A program made the position numbers and the translations under genes. From positions 1,054,001 to 1,118,000 of the forward strand of contig NZ_JAVXZY010000001.1 of assembly GCF_032337115.1 (NCBI RefSeq): a DNA stretch of 64,000 nt, read 5' to 3'. Shown here piece by piece: positions 17,711-28,773 of this stretch (its first letter is position 1; each line of letters begins with the position of its first letter). This DNA comes from Roseateles_C aquae. Its GTDB lineage: Bacteria > Pseudomonadota > Gammaproteobacteria > Burkholderiales > Burkholderiaceae_C. The notes beneath the pieces are model-generated. The model had not been told where the DNA came from. It saw nothing but the letters and a program-made list of their open reading frames with translations, and did not search any database.

Positions 17711-18523
17711 ATGACCCGGCCACTGCCTCCAGGATTCCTCAAGCACCTGCATCTCTGCACCGCACTTGTCGGCCTGTGGCTGGCCGGTCACGCCTCGGCG
17801 CAAGCGCCCGCTGCCGCTGCCGCTGCCGAGGCACCCTCCGCCCCGGACGCGGCGGCCAGTCAAGCCGCGCCGCCACTGAATCTCCCCAAGGCGCCCGCGC
17901 CGAAGCCGCTGGCCCCAGCAACCTTTGTCGGTGGCCCGGCCTGGCAGCAGCTAAGCAATGAACAGCGCCAGGTCCTGTCACCACTCGCCACCGACTGGGA
18001 CAAGTTGGACGGCACTCAGCGCGGCAAATGGCTGGAACTGGCCGCGCGCTTTCACGCCTTGCCGGCCGATGAGCAGCAGCGCGTGCGTGAGCGCATGAGC
18101 GAGTGGGCGCGGCTGAGTCCGGCAGAGCGTCAGCAAGTGCGCGCCGGATTCCAGAACACGCAGCAGTTGAAGAAGCAGGATCTGCAGGCGAAGTGGGAGG
18201 CCTACCAGTCGCTGCCGCCGGAGCGGCGCCAGGAACTGCTGGACAAGGCCGCGCAAAAGAAACCGCCGGCGCTGGCTGCCACCGCATCGGCGCCGGCACG
18301 GATGACTAAATCCAATCTTGTCCCAGCCCGCCCGCCCCAGCCGATCACGGCCGTGACGCCCTCGCTGCGCCAGGCCAAGCCGGGCGCGACAACGCTGCTG
18401 ATCACCCAGGGCAGCAGCCTGCCCAGCCACCAGCAGGCGGGCATGCCCAAGGTGCTGGCGAATCCCGAGCTGATCGATCCCAAGACCCTGCTGCCCCGGC
18501 AGAGCGCCAGCAAGAAACCATGA
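17711..18523 (+). CDS. DUF3106 domain-containing secreted protein
   Basis: 270 residues from ATG 17711. A signal peptide ends near AGHASAQ, then an Ala/Pro-rich segment, then a helical region (about residues 75-180) with repeating units such as LSNEQRQVLSPLATDWDKL, LPADEQQRVRERMSEWARL and LSPAERQQVRAGF, which define DUF3106. The C-terminal third is low-complexity. The protein is predicted periplasmic; the repeats recall helical hairpin sensors of the Spy/CpxP type, but that similarity is only by eye. Its stop overlaps the RDD gene start as ATGA. Confidence 0.82.
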   Translation: MTRPLPPGFLKHLHLCTALVGLWLAGHASAQAPAAAAAAEAPSAPDAAASQAAPPLNLPKAPAPKPLAPATFVGGPAWQQLSNEQRQVLSPLATDWDKLDGTQRGKWLELAARFHALPADEQQRVRERMSEWARLSPAERQQVRAGFQNTQQLKKQDLQAKWEAYQSLPPERRQELLDKAAQKKPPALAATASAPARMTKSNLVPARPPQPITAVTPSLRQAKPGATTLLITQGSSLPSHQQAGMPKVLANPELIDPKTLLPRQSASKKP

Positions 18524-19035
18524 GTGAAGCCAGCAGTACCGAGGCGCCCAGCTTGATGCGGCGCCTGGCCAGCTTTATGTACGAAGGCGTGCTGCTGTTC
18601 GGCATCGTCTTTGTCGCCGGCTACCTGTTCTCGGCGTTGACCCAGCAACGCCACGCCTTGCAGGGCCAGCATGCCTTGCAAGGCTTTTTGTTCATCGTGC
18701 TGGGCGTCTATTTCATCTGGTTCTGGTCGCATGGCGGCCAGACGGTGGCGATGAAGGCCTGGCATTTGCGCGTCGTTGATCGGCAGCGTCAGCCCTTGAC
18801 GCAGGGCCGCGCGGCATTGCGCTATCTGCTGGCTTGGCTGTGGTTCCTGCCGGCACTGCTGAGTGTCTGGCTGATGGATCTGCACTCGCTGGGCGCTATC
18901 TTTGGTAGCCTGGGCGCCGGCGTGGCCGCCTATCTGCTGATCGCCCGGCTGCATCCGAGCCGGTTGTTCCTGCATGATGTGCTCAGCGGCTGCCAGCTGA
19001 TCACCGAGCAGCCCGCACTGAAAGCCAAAGGATGA
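18520..19035 (+). CDS. RDD family membrane protein
   Basis: 171 residues with an RDD domain: LMRRLASFMYEGVLLF supplies the first helix with its conserved arginine, and two or three further helices follow (GYLFSAL, FIVLGVYFIWFW, YLLAWLWFLPALL). The conserved TVAMKAWHLRVVD segment lies between helices. Some RDD proteins act as cation/H+ antiporters; the role here is unknown. It overlaps the DUF3106 stop and the dgkA start, each by 4 bp, so the operon is tightly coupled. Confidence 0.88.
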   Translation: MSEASSTEAPSLMRRLASFMYEGVLLFGIVFVAGYLFSALTQQRHALQGQHALQGFLFIVLGVYFIWFWSHGGQTVAMKAWHLRVVDRQRQPLTQGRAALRYLLAWLWFLPALLSVWLMDLHSLGAIFGSLGAGVAAYLLIARLHPSRLFLHDVLSGCQLITEQPALKAKG

Positions 19036-19415
19036 GCCCGAATCCGCACAAGGGCCGCACCGGCATTGATCGCGTACTTCATGCTACTGGATACTCGATG
19101 GCCGGACTCAAGGTCGCTTACCAGGGCGAGAGCGCATTTCGCCAGGAGGTCTGGCTGGCACTGATCGCGTCGCCCGCGGCGTTCTGGCTGGGGCGTAGCT
19201 GGGTTGAAGTGGCTTTGCTACTCGGTTCGTTGATGATCGTGCTGATCGTCGAGCTACTGAACTCAGGCATCGAGGCGGCCATCGACCGCGTCTCGCTGGA
19301 TCTGCACGAACTCTCCAAGCGCGCCAAGGATCTGGCCAGCGCTGCCGTCTTCCTGTCGCTGCTGCTGTGCGCCGGCATCTGGGGCGCGGCACTCTGGCAT
19401 CGCCTGCTGGGCTGA
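19032..19415 (+). CDS. dgkA: Diacylglycerol kinase (prokaryotic DgkA type)
   Basis: Small integral membrane kinase that returns diacylglycerol to phosphatidate. 127 residues with three helices and the family signature ELLNSGIEAAIDR followed by HELSKRAKDLASAAV, which holds the catalytic and ATP/Mg residues. It is the last gene of the sigma-DUF3619-DUF3106-RDD-dgkA run, again with an ATGA overlap. Its presence links the operon to envelope lipid turnover. Confidence 0.95.
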   Translation: MSPNPHKGRTGIDRVLHATGYSMAGLKVAYQGESAFRQEVWLALIASPAAFWLGRSWVEVALLLGSLMIVLIVELLNSGIEAAIDRVSLDLHELSKRAKDLASAAVFLSLLLCAGIWGAALWHRLLG

Positions 19416-19460
19416 AGCACAGGTTCAACCTAGCGCAGCCCTCGCAGGCTCAACGCCAAC

Positions 19461-19799
19461 TCAAACCGCCGCTTCGTCGGTCTCACCGGTGCGGATGCGG
19501 ATCACCTGCTCGACCGGCGTGACGAAGATCTTGCCGTCACCGATCTTGCCGGTCTTGGCCGCCTTCAGGATGGCATCGATGCAGCGATCAACGTCCTCAT
19601 CCTTGACCACCACCTCGACCTTGACCTTGGGCAGAAAGTCCACCACGTACTCGGCGCCGCGGTACAGCTCGGTATGGCCCTTCTGGCGGCCAAAACCCTT
19701 GACCTCGGTGACCGTCAGTCCAGATGCACCCACTTCGGCCAACGCTTCGCGGACCTCGTCGAGCTTGAAAGGTTTGATGATGGCGGTGATCTGTTTCAT
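19461..19799 (-). CDS. glnB: Nitrogen regulatory protein P-II
   Basis: 112-residue trimeric signal protein reporting 2-oxoglutarate, ATP/ADP and glutamine to nitrogen metabolism. The T-loop contains the uridylylation site Tyr51 in ELYRGAEYVVDF, and the C-terminal signature GKIFVTPVEQVIRIRTGE is present. GGAG lies 7 nt before ATG 19799. It follows nadE by 55 bp on the same strand. That neighbour, with no amtB gene, favours GlnB rather than GlnK. Confidence 0.95.
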   Translation of the reverse strand: MKQITAIIKPFKLDEVREALAEVGASGLTVTEVKGFGRQKGHTELYRGAEYVVDFLPKVKVEVVVKDEDVDRCIDAILKAAKTGKIGDGKIFVTPVEQVIRIRTGETDEAAV

Positions 19800-19854
19800 C
19801 GATAACTCCGAAGCGATGGGATAGAGGCAAACTGCCCCGATTTAAGCATGGAAC

Positions 19855-21888
19855 TCAGGCCGGAATGCGCTGCAGATCGGCCAGCCAGACGCTCGCCTCG
19901 CCATCGCTGGGCGCCCGCCAATCGCCGCGCGGCGACAGCGAGCCGCCACTGCCCACCTTGGGCGCGTTGGGCACGCAGCTGCGCTTGAACTGGCTGCCCT
20001 GGAAGAAGCGCCGAACGAAGATGCCGAGCACCCTTTTGATTTCGGCAAGCTCGTATTCGTTGCGCTGCACATGCTCGCCATCGGGCCAGTCACCGCGCTG
20101 CCTGTCACCCCAGGCCTGCAGCGCCAGGAAGGCAATCTTGGCCGGCGCATAACCATGGCGCAGCGTGTAGAAGAGGTTGAAATCCTGCAGCTCGTAGCGG
20201 CCGATATGGCTCTCGGTGCTCTGCAGCGCTTGCCCTGGCACGAGCTCGGGGCTGATCTCGGTGGCCAGGATGTCCAGCAGCACCTCGCTAGCCGTGGCGG
20301 CGCCGAGCTGGCCAGTCTCCGCGACCCAGCGCACCAGGTACTGGATCAGCGTCTTGGGCACGCTGGCATTGACGTTGTAGTGCGACATATGGTCGCCGAC
20401 ACCATAGGTACACCAGCCCAGCGCCAACTCGCTCAGATCACCGGTGCCCAGCACCAGCGCGCCCAGATGGTTGGCCAGCCGGAACAGGTGGCTGGTACGC
20501 TCGCCCGCCTGGACATTTTCGAAGGTGACGTCGTAGACCGCTTGACCCTGCGCGTAGGGGTGCCCCAGGTCTTTGAGCATCTGCGTGCAGCTGGGCCGGA
20601 TGTCGATCTCGCGCGCCTCGCAGCCTATCGTCTGCATCAGCCGCCAGGCCTGATCGCGGGTGCGGGTGCTGGTGGCAAAGCCAGGCATGGTGACGCCGAT
20701 GATCTGTGTGCGTGGCAGGCCCATCCTGTCCATCGCCCGTGCTGCCACCAAGAGCGCATGGGTGGAATCCAGTCCGCCGGAAATACCAATCACCAGCTTG
20801 CCGATACCGCTGGACTGCAGACGCTGCACCAGTGCCTGCACCTGGATGCTGAACACCTCTTCGCAGCGCTCATCGCGGCGGCTGCGCTCGGCAGGCACAT
20901 AGGGGAATCGTTCAACACGCCGCTGCAGCGGCAGCACAGTCTCGCGAGGCGGCGCAAGCGCCACCTCAACGCGCCGAAACGCCTGCAGCGCCTGCTGATG
21001 CACACCCACCGAGGCGCCAAAGCTGCTCTGGCGCATGCGCTCGCGGCTGAGCCGCTCCAGATCGACGTCAGCGACGATCAGCTGCGACTCGCGCTGATAG
21101 CGCTGCGACTCCACCAGGGTCTCGCCGTTCTCGCAAATCAGCGCCTGACCGTCCCAGGCCAAATCAGTGCTGGACTCCCCCGCCCCGGCCGAGGTGTACA
21201 CATAGGCAGCCAGGCAGCGCGCCGACTGCTGAGACACCAGCTGGCGCCGGTAATTGGCCTTGCCAACCGTCACATTGGAGGCGGACAGATTGACCAGCAC
21301 CGTGGCCCCGGCCAGTGCCGCAAAGCTGGACGGTGGGATTGGCGTCCAGACGTCCTCGCAGATCTCGCAATGCAACACTAGGCCCGGCAGATCCTGCACC
21401 TCGACCAGCACATCGCTGCCCAGCGGCACCGACTGCCCCAGCAGCTCGATCTGCTGGCTCAGCAATTCGCTGGCAGCATTGAACTGGCGCGCTTCGTAGA
21501 ACTCAGCGTAATTGGGCAGATAGGTTTTGGGCCAGACGGCCAGCAGGCGGCCGCGATACAGGGCCACAGCGCAGTTGAACAGCCGCTGATCAATGCGCAG
21601 CGGCAGCCCGACGATGGCAATGCTCATCAGCGTCTCGGAGGCCTTCAGCAGCTCAGCCAGCGCCTGCTCGCAGGCATCCAGCAAGGCACGCTGATGGAAC
21701 AGGTCGTCGCAGCTGTAGGCCGACAGGCCCAACTCAGGAAACGCGACCACTGCAGCGCTGGCTTGATCGGCCTGCTGCATCAGCGCCAGCGTCTGCGCCG
21801 CATTAAAGACAGGATCGGCCACGCGGCACAGCGGCACGCCAACGGCGATGCGTGCGAACTGGTGGTTGTAGAGATTGTGAAATTCCAT
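19855..21888 (-). CDS. nadE: Glutamine-dependent NAD+ synthetase
   Basis: Final step of NAD synthesis: amidation of nicotinate adenine dinucleotide with ammonia taken from glutamine. 677 residues, the long two-domain form. The N-terminal nitrilase-like glutaminase has the triad E52 (FPELGLSAYSCDD), K121 (WPKTYLPNY) and C177 (HCEICEDVW). The C-terminal synthetase has the ATP loop ISGGLDST near residue 370. Pairing with glnB fits shared use of glutamine. Confidence 0.95.
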   Translation of the reverse strand: MEFHNLYNHQFARIAVGVPLCRVADPVFNAAQTLALMQQADQASAAVVAFPELGLSAYSCDDLFHQRALLDACEQALAELLKASETLMSIAIVGLPLRIDQRLFNCAVALYRGRLLAVWPKTYLPNYAEFYEARQFNAASELLSQQIELLGQSVPLGSDVLVEVQDLPGLVLHCEICEDVWTPIPPSSFAALAGATVLVNLSASNVTVGKANYRRQLVSQQSARCLAAYVYTSAGAGESSTDLAWDGQALICENGETLVESQRYQRESQLIVADVDLERLSRERMRQSSFGASVGVHQQALQAFRRVEVALAPPRETVLPLQRRVERFPYVPAERSRRDERCEEVFSIQVQALVQRLQSSGIGKLVIGISGGLDSTHALLVAARAMDRMGLPRTQIIGVTMPGFATSTRTRDQAWRLMQTIGCEAREIDIRPSCTQMLKDLGHPYAQGQAVYDVTFENVQAGERTSHLFRLANHLGALVLGTGDLSELALGWCTYGVGDHMSHYNVNASVPKTLIQYLVRWVAETGQLGAATASEVLLDILATEISPELVPGQALQSTESHIGRYELQDFNLFYTLRHGYAPAKIAFLALQAWGDRQRGDWPDGEHVQRNEYELAEIKRVLGIFVRRFFQGSQFKRSCVPNAPKVGSGGSLSPRGDWRAPSDGEASVWLADLQRIPA

Positions 21889-21972
21889 GCCCGCATCCTG
21901 CCATCAAACGCACGATCGCCAAATCCCTGCAGCAGCGCGTCATGCAATGCGCACCTATCATCCGCCCCGACG

Positions 21973-23148
21973 ATGAACACGCCACCACTTACGTTGCGCC
22001 TGCAGATCGATGAGGACCCGCTGCAACTCGATGCCGGCCGCTGGGACGCGCTGCTGGCGCAAAGCGCGCAGCCCACGCCGTTCATGCGCCTGGCCTTCCT
22101 GCGGGCGCTGCAGCGCAGCGGCTCTGCCTGCGCGGCCACCGGCTGGGAGGCGCGCTTTCTGAGCGTCTGGGACGGTGATCAGTTGATGGGCGCCTGCCCG
22201 GCCTATCTGAAATCGCACTCCTGGGGCGAATACGTGTTCGACTGGGCCTGGGCCGAGGCCTACCATCGCCATGGCCTGCACTACTACCCCAAGCTGCTGG
22301 TCGCCGTGCCCTTCACCCCGGTGCCGGGCAGCCGCCTGCTGGCGCGCACGCCAGCGGCCCGCCAGGCCTTGATCGATGGCCTGCGGCAATTGGCCCTGCG
22401 GGAGCAGGCCTCTTCGGCCCATGTGCTGTTTGGCGATGACAGCGATCAGGCCGCCTTGTGTGCGGCGGGTTGGCTGCCACGCCAGCAGGTGCAATTCCAT
22501 TGGCAGGGCAATGGGCAGCCCTGCAGCTTTGCCGATTTTCTGGCCAGCCTGCAGCGCGAAAAACGCAAGAAAATCCAGCAGGAGCAGCGCCGCGTTCGCG
22601 AGGCCGGCGTCAGTTTCCGGGCGCCGCGCGGCTCAGACATCAGCTCTGCCGACTGGGACTTCTTCTACCGCTGCTACCAGCTCACCTACCGCGCACATCA
22701 CAGCAAGCCCTACCTGAGTCGCGATTTCTTCGCCCAGATGCAGGCCGAAATGCCTGAGCACTGGCTGATGTTCATCGCCGAACGGGAAGGCCAGCCCGTC
22801 GCTGCCTCGCTGCTGGCGCTGGACCCCGCCAGGCGCAGCGCCTTCGGCCGCTACTGGGGCGCCACCGAGGCCATTCCCTGCCTGCACTTTGACGCCTGCT
22901 ACTACCAGCCGCTGGCCTGGTGCCTGGCGCAGGGCTGGCTGCGTTTTGAGGGTGGCGCACAGGGCGAGCACAAGATGGCGCGTGGCCTGCTGCCGGTGGG
23001 CACCCAGTCAGCACATTGGCTGGCCCATCCGCAGTTCCGCGACGCGGTGGCCGACTTCCTCGCCCAGGAGGGCCAGGCCATGCAGAACTACGTCAATGAA
23101 CTGGAGCAGCACCAGCCCTTCAAGCCCGCGTCGACCAGCAAGACCTGA
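21973..23148 (+). CDS. FemAB-like GNAT-fold acyltransferase (DUF482/PF04339 family)
   Basis: 391 residues from ATG 21973. Family landmarks are PFMRLAFLRALQRSGSA near the start, KSHSWGEYVFDWAWAEAYHRHG, the basic REKRKKIQQEQRRV and FEGGAQGEHKMARGLLPV. These proteins have tandem GNAT-like folds and are often named peptidogalycan biosynthesis proteins; the substrate is not established. The gene is divergent from nadE with 84 bp between starts. A longer upstream frame overlaps nadE and is not supported. Confidence 0.85.
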   Translation: MNTPPLTLRLQIDEDPLQLDAGRWDALLAQSAQPTPFMRLAFLRALQRSGSACAATGWEARFLSVWDGDQLMGACPAYLKSHSWGEYVFDWAWAEAYHRHGLHYYPKLLVAVPFTPVPGSRLLARTPAARQALIDGLRQLALREQASSAHVLFGDDSDQAALCAAGWLPRQQVQFHWQGNGQPCSFADFLASLQREKRKKIQQEQRRVREAGVSFRAPRGSDISSADWDFFYRCYQLTYRAHHSKPYLSRDFFAQMQAEMPEHWLMFIAEREGQPVAASLLALDPARRSAFGRYWGATEAIPCLHFDACYYQPLAWCLAQGWLRFEGGAQGEHKMARGLLPVGTQSAHWLAHPQFRDAVADFLAQEGQAMQNYVNELEQHQPFKPASTSKT

Positions 23149-23185
23149 CCCTCAAGCGCAGCCCATCGCAACCCATTCCGGGCAT

Positions 23186-23208
23186 GAAAAAAGCGCCCGA
23201 AGGCGCTT
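23186..23208 (-). terminator. Intrinsic terminator after ppa
   Basis: Minus-strand hairpin AAGCGCC-TTCG-GGCGCTT with a UUCG tetraloop, followed by a T-run, 39 bp after the ppa stop. Confidence 0.82.
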
Positions 23209-23246
23209 GATGCCAAAGCTCACCGCAGTGAGCCAGCTGGCCAGGC

Positions 23247-23789
23247 TTACTTGGCGGCAGCCTGCTTGGCGTAGGCGGCCATGCCCGAGCTGATCTCGGC
23301 CTTGGCAGCTTCCGGGCCTTCCCAGCCCTGCACCTTGACCCACTTGCCCGGCTCCAGATCCTTGTAGTGCTCGAAGAAGTGCTGGATGGCGTTCAAGCGC
23401 ATCTTGTTCACGTCTTCGGGCTTTTGCCAGTGGGTGTACATCGGCAGGATCTTGTCGATGGGCACGGCCAGCAGCTTGGCATCGCCACCGGCTTCGTCGT
23501 CCATCTTCAGCACGCCGATGGCGCGGCAGGTCACGACCACACCAGGGGTCAGCGGATAGGGCGTCACCACCAGCACATCAACCGGATCGCCATCGTCGGA
23601 CAGCGTCTGCGGGATGTAGCCGTAGTTGCAGGGGTAGTGCATCGCCGTCGTCATGAAACGATCGACGAACAGCGCGCCGGTTTCCTTGTCGACTTCGTAC
23701 TTGATCGGGTCGGCATTCATCGGGATCTCAATGATCACGTTGAATTGCTCGGGCGCCTTGGCGCCAGGGGTCACGTTGTGCAGGCTCAT
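23247..23789 (-). CDS. ppa: Inorganic pyrophosphatase, soluble (family I)
   Basis: Cytoplasmic Mg-dependent enzyme hydrolysing diphosphate to two phosphates, pulling biosynthetic reactions forward. 180 residues from ATG 23789 (MSLHNVTPGAKAPEQFNVII), the usual family N-terminus; the frame remains open about 100 codons upstream but that extension has no homology. The active-site signature DDGDPVDVLV is near residues 65-74, with conserved Tyr/Lys/Glu in YEVDKETGALFVDRFM. It is divergent from the membrane pyrophosphatase gene. Confidence 0.96.
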   Translation of the reverse strand: MSLHNVTPGAKAPEQFNVIIEIPMNADPIKYEVDKETGALFVDRFMTTAMHYPCNYGYIPQTLSDDGDPVDVLVVTPYPLTPGVVVTCRAIGVLKMDDEAGGDAKLLAVPIDKILPMYTHWQKPEDVNKMRLNAIQHFFEHYKDLEPGKWVKVQGWEGPEAAKAEISSGMAAYAKQAAAK

Positions 23790-23876
23790 TGTGTTCTCTA
23801 CGGCAAGGGGAAACCCGCATTCTAGAGGCAGCCCTGGCATGAGCCTGACAGCGCAGCACTGAATCTTGCATGAATC

Positions 23877-23902
23877 TGGTTTACCCCAAACCACTGGTAA
23901 AC
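23877..23902. promoter_or_regulatory. Inverted repeats in the ppa-hppA divergent region
   Basis: GTTTACC (23879-23885) and GGTAAAC (23896-23902) form a 7-bp inverted repeat spaced by 10 nt. A nested, overlapping repeat is TGGTTT-ACCCC-AAACCA (23877-23893). They lie 90 bp from ppa and 128 bp from hppA, where a shared regulator could bind. The site is seen; the function is a guess. Apart from this the 240-bp gap shows no gene. Confidence 0.4.
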
Positions 23903-24029
23903 GCTCAATCGCGGCAGCGTGCCGCTCACTTAGCATGATTCCACCGACCTGTTTCGCAGCGCGCAGGACTGGCGTTGGAGAGAACAGGCGTCTTTTCAAA
24001 ACGGCAGATACAACACAGGAGACATGTTC

Positions 24030-26225
<2,196 letters not shown>

Positions 26226-26261
26226 GGTGTTTCCCTAATCAGGCCGAAACGGCCAGGAAGC

Positions 26262-26300
26262 AGCCCGCAAAGCAGTGGTTTTGCGGGCTGTTTTTCTTTT
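26262..26300 (+). terminator. Intrinsic terminator after hppA
   Basis: Stem AGCCCGCAAA/TTTGCGGGCT with loop GCAGTGGT, followed by GTTTTTCTTTT, 37 bp after the hppA stop. Confidence 0.88.
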
Positions 26301-26376
26301 CCCAAACGCGTATTGCCGTGCAGAATAGCGCTATGCCCGACCCGCGGCCCCATCGGCGGCACACACCGCTCACTGC

Positions 26377-27225
26377 ATGAGAACACCGACGATCACCAGG
26401 CATGAACTCGCACGTCGCCGCGGCCAGCTGAGCGACCTGCAAGCCTATGTACAGAGCCTGGAAGGCGAGTTTGGCGCCCTGCACCAAAGGCTGCAGGAGT
26501 TCGTTGCCCGCTACACCGATCTGCTAGGCCCGCTGTACCTGGAGCTTGATGCACTCGAGTCGCAACTCCATCTGGCCACCAGCTACCTGTCTGAAGCGCT
26601 GCGCCGCAACGGCGTTGATGTGCGCATGCCCATGCCGCCCAAGCCCACCGCCCTGCCCCAACTGCCCACGCTTCCCGCCGCCGCGCCGCTGCCCCACGAG
26701 CCCCAAGGCGGCATGGTTGAAATCGAGCCGCCCAGCCTGAAGCAGCTGTATCGCCGCGCCGCGATGCGCCTGCATCCTGACCTTGCGCGCAGCGATATCG
26801 AACGGCTGCAGCGCGAAACCGACATGATTGACGCCAACGCGGCCTACGCCGCTGGCGACAGGCCACGCCTCGAGCGCTTGCTGCTGCGTGCCGGCGAAGA
26901 CCCCTTGAAGGTCACCGGCAGCAACGGCGATGCGGTGCTGGAATGGCTGCGGCGCAGCGAGCTGGGCGTGCAAGGCCGGCTGCGCGTCGTGCAAGCCCAT
27001 TTGCTCGCCCTGCAAGCCCATCCCATGCACCAGCTCCTGCAAGCCATCAGCCAGGCCGAGGCCAAGGGGCTGGACCCGATGGCGGTGATGGCCAGCCGGC
27101 TGCGCACGCAAATTGCCGAGCGGCGCCAGGAGCTTTACATCGGGCAGCGCCTGCAGCCCGAATCCAGCCTGGCACAGGCCTTTTTGCATCAGCGCATCGA
27201 GCGCATGGGCGCGGCGACCAGCTGA
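26377..27225 (+). CDS. J-domain-like protein with N-terminal coiled coil
   Basis: 282 residues from ATG 26377. Residues 1-85 are charged and helical, likely coiled coil (QAYVQSLEGEFGALHQRLQEF). A Pro-rich hinge follows. Residues about 122-165 read LKQLYRRAAMRLHPDLARSD, matching helix II and the HPD loop of DnaJ J-domains, followed by a helix ending in DANAAYAAGD. A helical C-terminus completes it. J-domains stimulate Hsp70 ATPase, so this may be a specialised DnaK co-chaperone; the client is unknown. The next gene follows on the same strand after about 105 bp. Confidence 0.72.
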   Translation: MRTPTITRHELARRRGQLSDLQAYVQSLEGEFGALHQRLQEFVARYTDLLGPLYLELDALESQLHLATSYLSEALRRNGVDVRMPMPPKPTALPQLPTLPAAAPLPHEPQGGMVEIEPPSLKQLYRRAAMRLHPDLARSDIERLQRETDMIDANAAYAAGDRPRLERLLLRAGEDPLKVTGSNGDAVLEWLRRSELGVQGRLRVVQAHLLALQAHPMHQLLQAISQAEAKGLDPMAVMASRLRTQIAERRQELYIGQRLQPESSLAQAFLHQRIERMGAATS

Positions 27226-27330
27226 CTCTCCGGCGCCGGCAGCCCCATCACAACGGGGATCGCCCAACAGGGCGAGCAGCGCATACACTCGATCGGGTCG
27301 GGGCCTCGTCCAACCCCGCCAGAGGTGTTC

Positions 27331-28551
27331 ATGCAGTACCCATCCGCCGTCGTGGCCGCCCTGGAGGCCGCGCTGGCCGAGCTGAGCGCACAGTTCGCCC
27401 TCGGCCAATTCACCGAAGTCCTGGCACAGCTGCCACCGCTGTTTGAAGGCGTAGATGGCTTGGAAGACAGCCCCTGCAAGCGCGATCTCCAGCTTCGACT
27501 GCTCTTCATCCGCGCCCGCTGCCACAGCAAGTTCGATCGTTTTGGCGACACGCTGCAGGACTGCGCCGAGATGCTCAATCTGCGCGCACTCGACGAAGGC
27601 TCGCGCCAGCGTGCAGAACTGATGGAGTTGATCTCCTACTGCCATGTGAACCTGTCCATGCCCGAGCAAGCCCTGCGCGCGGCCCAGGTGACGCTGCAAG
27701 ACGGCCTGCTGCTGCGCGATCCGCTGCTCTGCTCGCAAGGCCTGGAGCGCAGCGCCATGGCCTATCTGTGCATGGGCGATGCCTTGGAAGCTGAGCGATT
27801 CATGATTGAGTCGCTGGGCTTTGTCGAACAGCAAGGCCTGGGCTATGAACGCTTGCGGCGCTACTCCAACGCCATCCACCTGCTGTGCGCGCTGCACGAC
27901 AACTATCTGAGCGCCGGCAATCAGCGCATGGCCCAGGGCGTGCTCGAACGCGGGCAACGCCTGCTTCCGCTGGGCGACGCGCTGGCCAGCGGCGAACCCA
28001 GCGAGTTCATCCGCCTGATGTGGCACGCCAATATGGGCCGCTGGAAGCGCCGTCAAGGCCGCCTGAGCGCGGCCCAGGAGCAGCTTGCATCGGTGCTCGC
28101 CTCACCCTCGACAAGGCAATGGCATGGGCTGCGCCGCTCGATGCAGCTGGAGCTGGCCCTGATCGCCGAAGCCAGCGATCGGCTTGATGACGCTCTCGCC
28201 TTGCTGCAGGCGCTGTTCGAGCCGCAGTCGCTGCGCGTGCGCGACGTTGAAGCGTTAGGTGCCATGGCCGCGCAGCTGCGTGTCTTGATCCTGCTACAAA
28301 GGCCGGCCGAGGCCGAGCGGGTCAGCCAGGCCCTGGCCCAGCGCCGCAATGAACGCATGCAGGCAGCGCGCCAGGCGCACCAGCAGCTGCAGGGCGTGCG
28401 CCAACGCATCATCAGCGCCTTGGCGCAGGCCGACCGGCAGCGCGTTGAGCACGAGATCCACAGGCTGCGCGGCTTGCGGCATCAGTCGGCGGCACTTCAA
28501 CCGAGCCCCGAGGCTCAGGCCTGGATCAGCGAGCAGGACATGGCAGGCTGA
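27331..28551 (+). CDS. Helical (TPR-like) repeat protein of unknown function
   Basis: 406 residues from ATG 27331, with AGAGG 5 nt upstream. No signal peptide or membrane helix. Pairs of Ala/Leu-rich helices such as SYCHVNLSMPEQALRAAQVTL and MAYLCMGDALEAERFMIESL look like degenerate TPR units. The end (about residues 325-385) is a basic, Gln-rich coiled coil. Such helical arrays with a terminal coiled coil often precede GGDEF or kinase domains in related proteins, but none follows here. I do not recognise the gene; it may be a scaffold. Confidence 0.6.
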   Translation: MQYPSAVVAALEAALAELSAQFALGQFTEVLAQLPPLFEGVDGLEDSPCKRDLQLRLLFIRARCHSKFDRFGDTLQDCAEMLNLRALDEGSRQRAELMELISYCHVNLSMPEQALRAAQVTLQDGLLLRDPLLCSQGLERSAMAYLCMGDALEAERFMIESLGFVEQQGLGYERLRRYSNAIHLLCALHDNYLSAGNQRMAQGVLERGQRLLPLGDALASGEPSEFIRLMWHANMGRWKRRQGRLSAAQEQLASVLASPSTRQWHGLRRSMQLELALIAEASDRLDDALALLQALFEPQSLRVRDVEALGAMAAQLRVLILLQRPAEAERVSQALAQRRNERMQAARQAHQQLQGVRQRIISALAQADRQRVEHEIHRLRGLRHQSAALQPSPEAQAWISEQDMAG

Positions 28552-28612
28552 ATGCCGCCGCCAAGCAGGCCCAGACCCCCACTTCACTTCGTTTCACTGC
28601 GCCCTGAAAAGC

Positions 28613-28643
28613 AAAAAGCCCGGCATCTTTCGATACCGGGCTT
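28613..28643 (-). terminator. Intrinsic terminator of tRNA-Pro
   Basis: Minus-strand stem AAGCCCGG/CCGGGCTT with a 12-nt loop, followed by TTTTTGC, 12 bp after the tRNA 3' end. Confidence 0.85.
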
Positions 28644-28654
28644 CAGCTGTTCTT

Positions 28655-28732
<78 letters not shown>

Positions 28733-28743
28733 CTGAGAAAAAG

Positions 28744-28773
28744 ATTATAGAACGAAAAAACACTATTGCGCAA
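28744..28773 (-). promoter_or_regulatory. Promoter of tRNA-Pro, overlapping the end of the MerR gene
   Basis: Minus-strand TTGCGC (28773-28768) and a consensus TATAAT (28749-28744) with an 18-bp spacer. The -35 box lies inside the last codons of the MerR-type gene. The start point would be about 5-8 nt before the mature tRNA 5' end. Confidence 0.7.
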
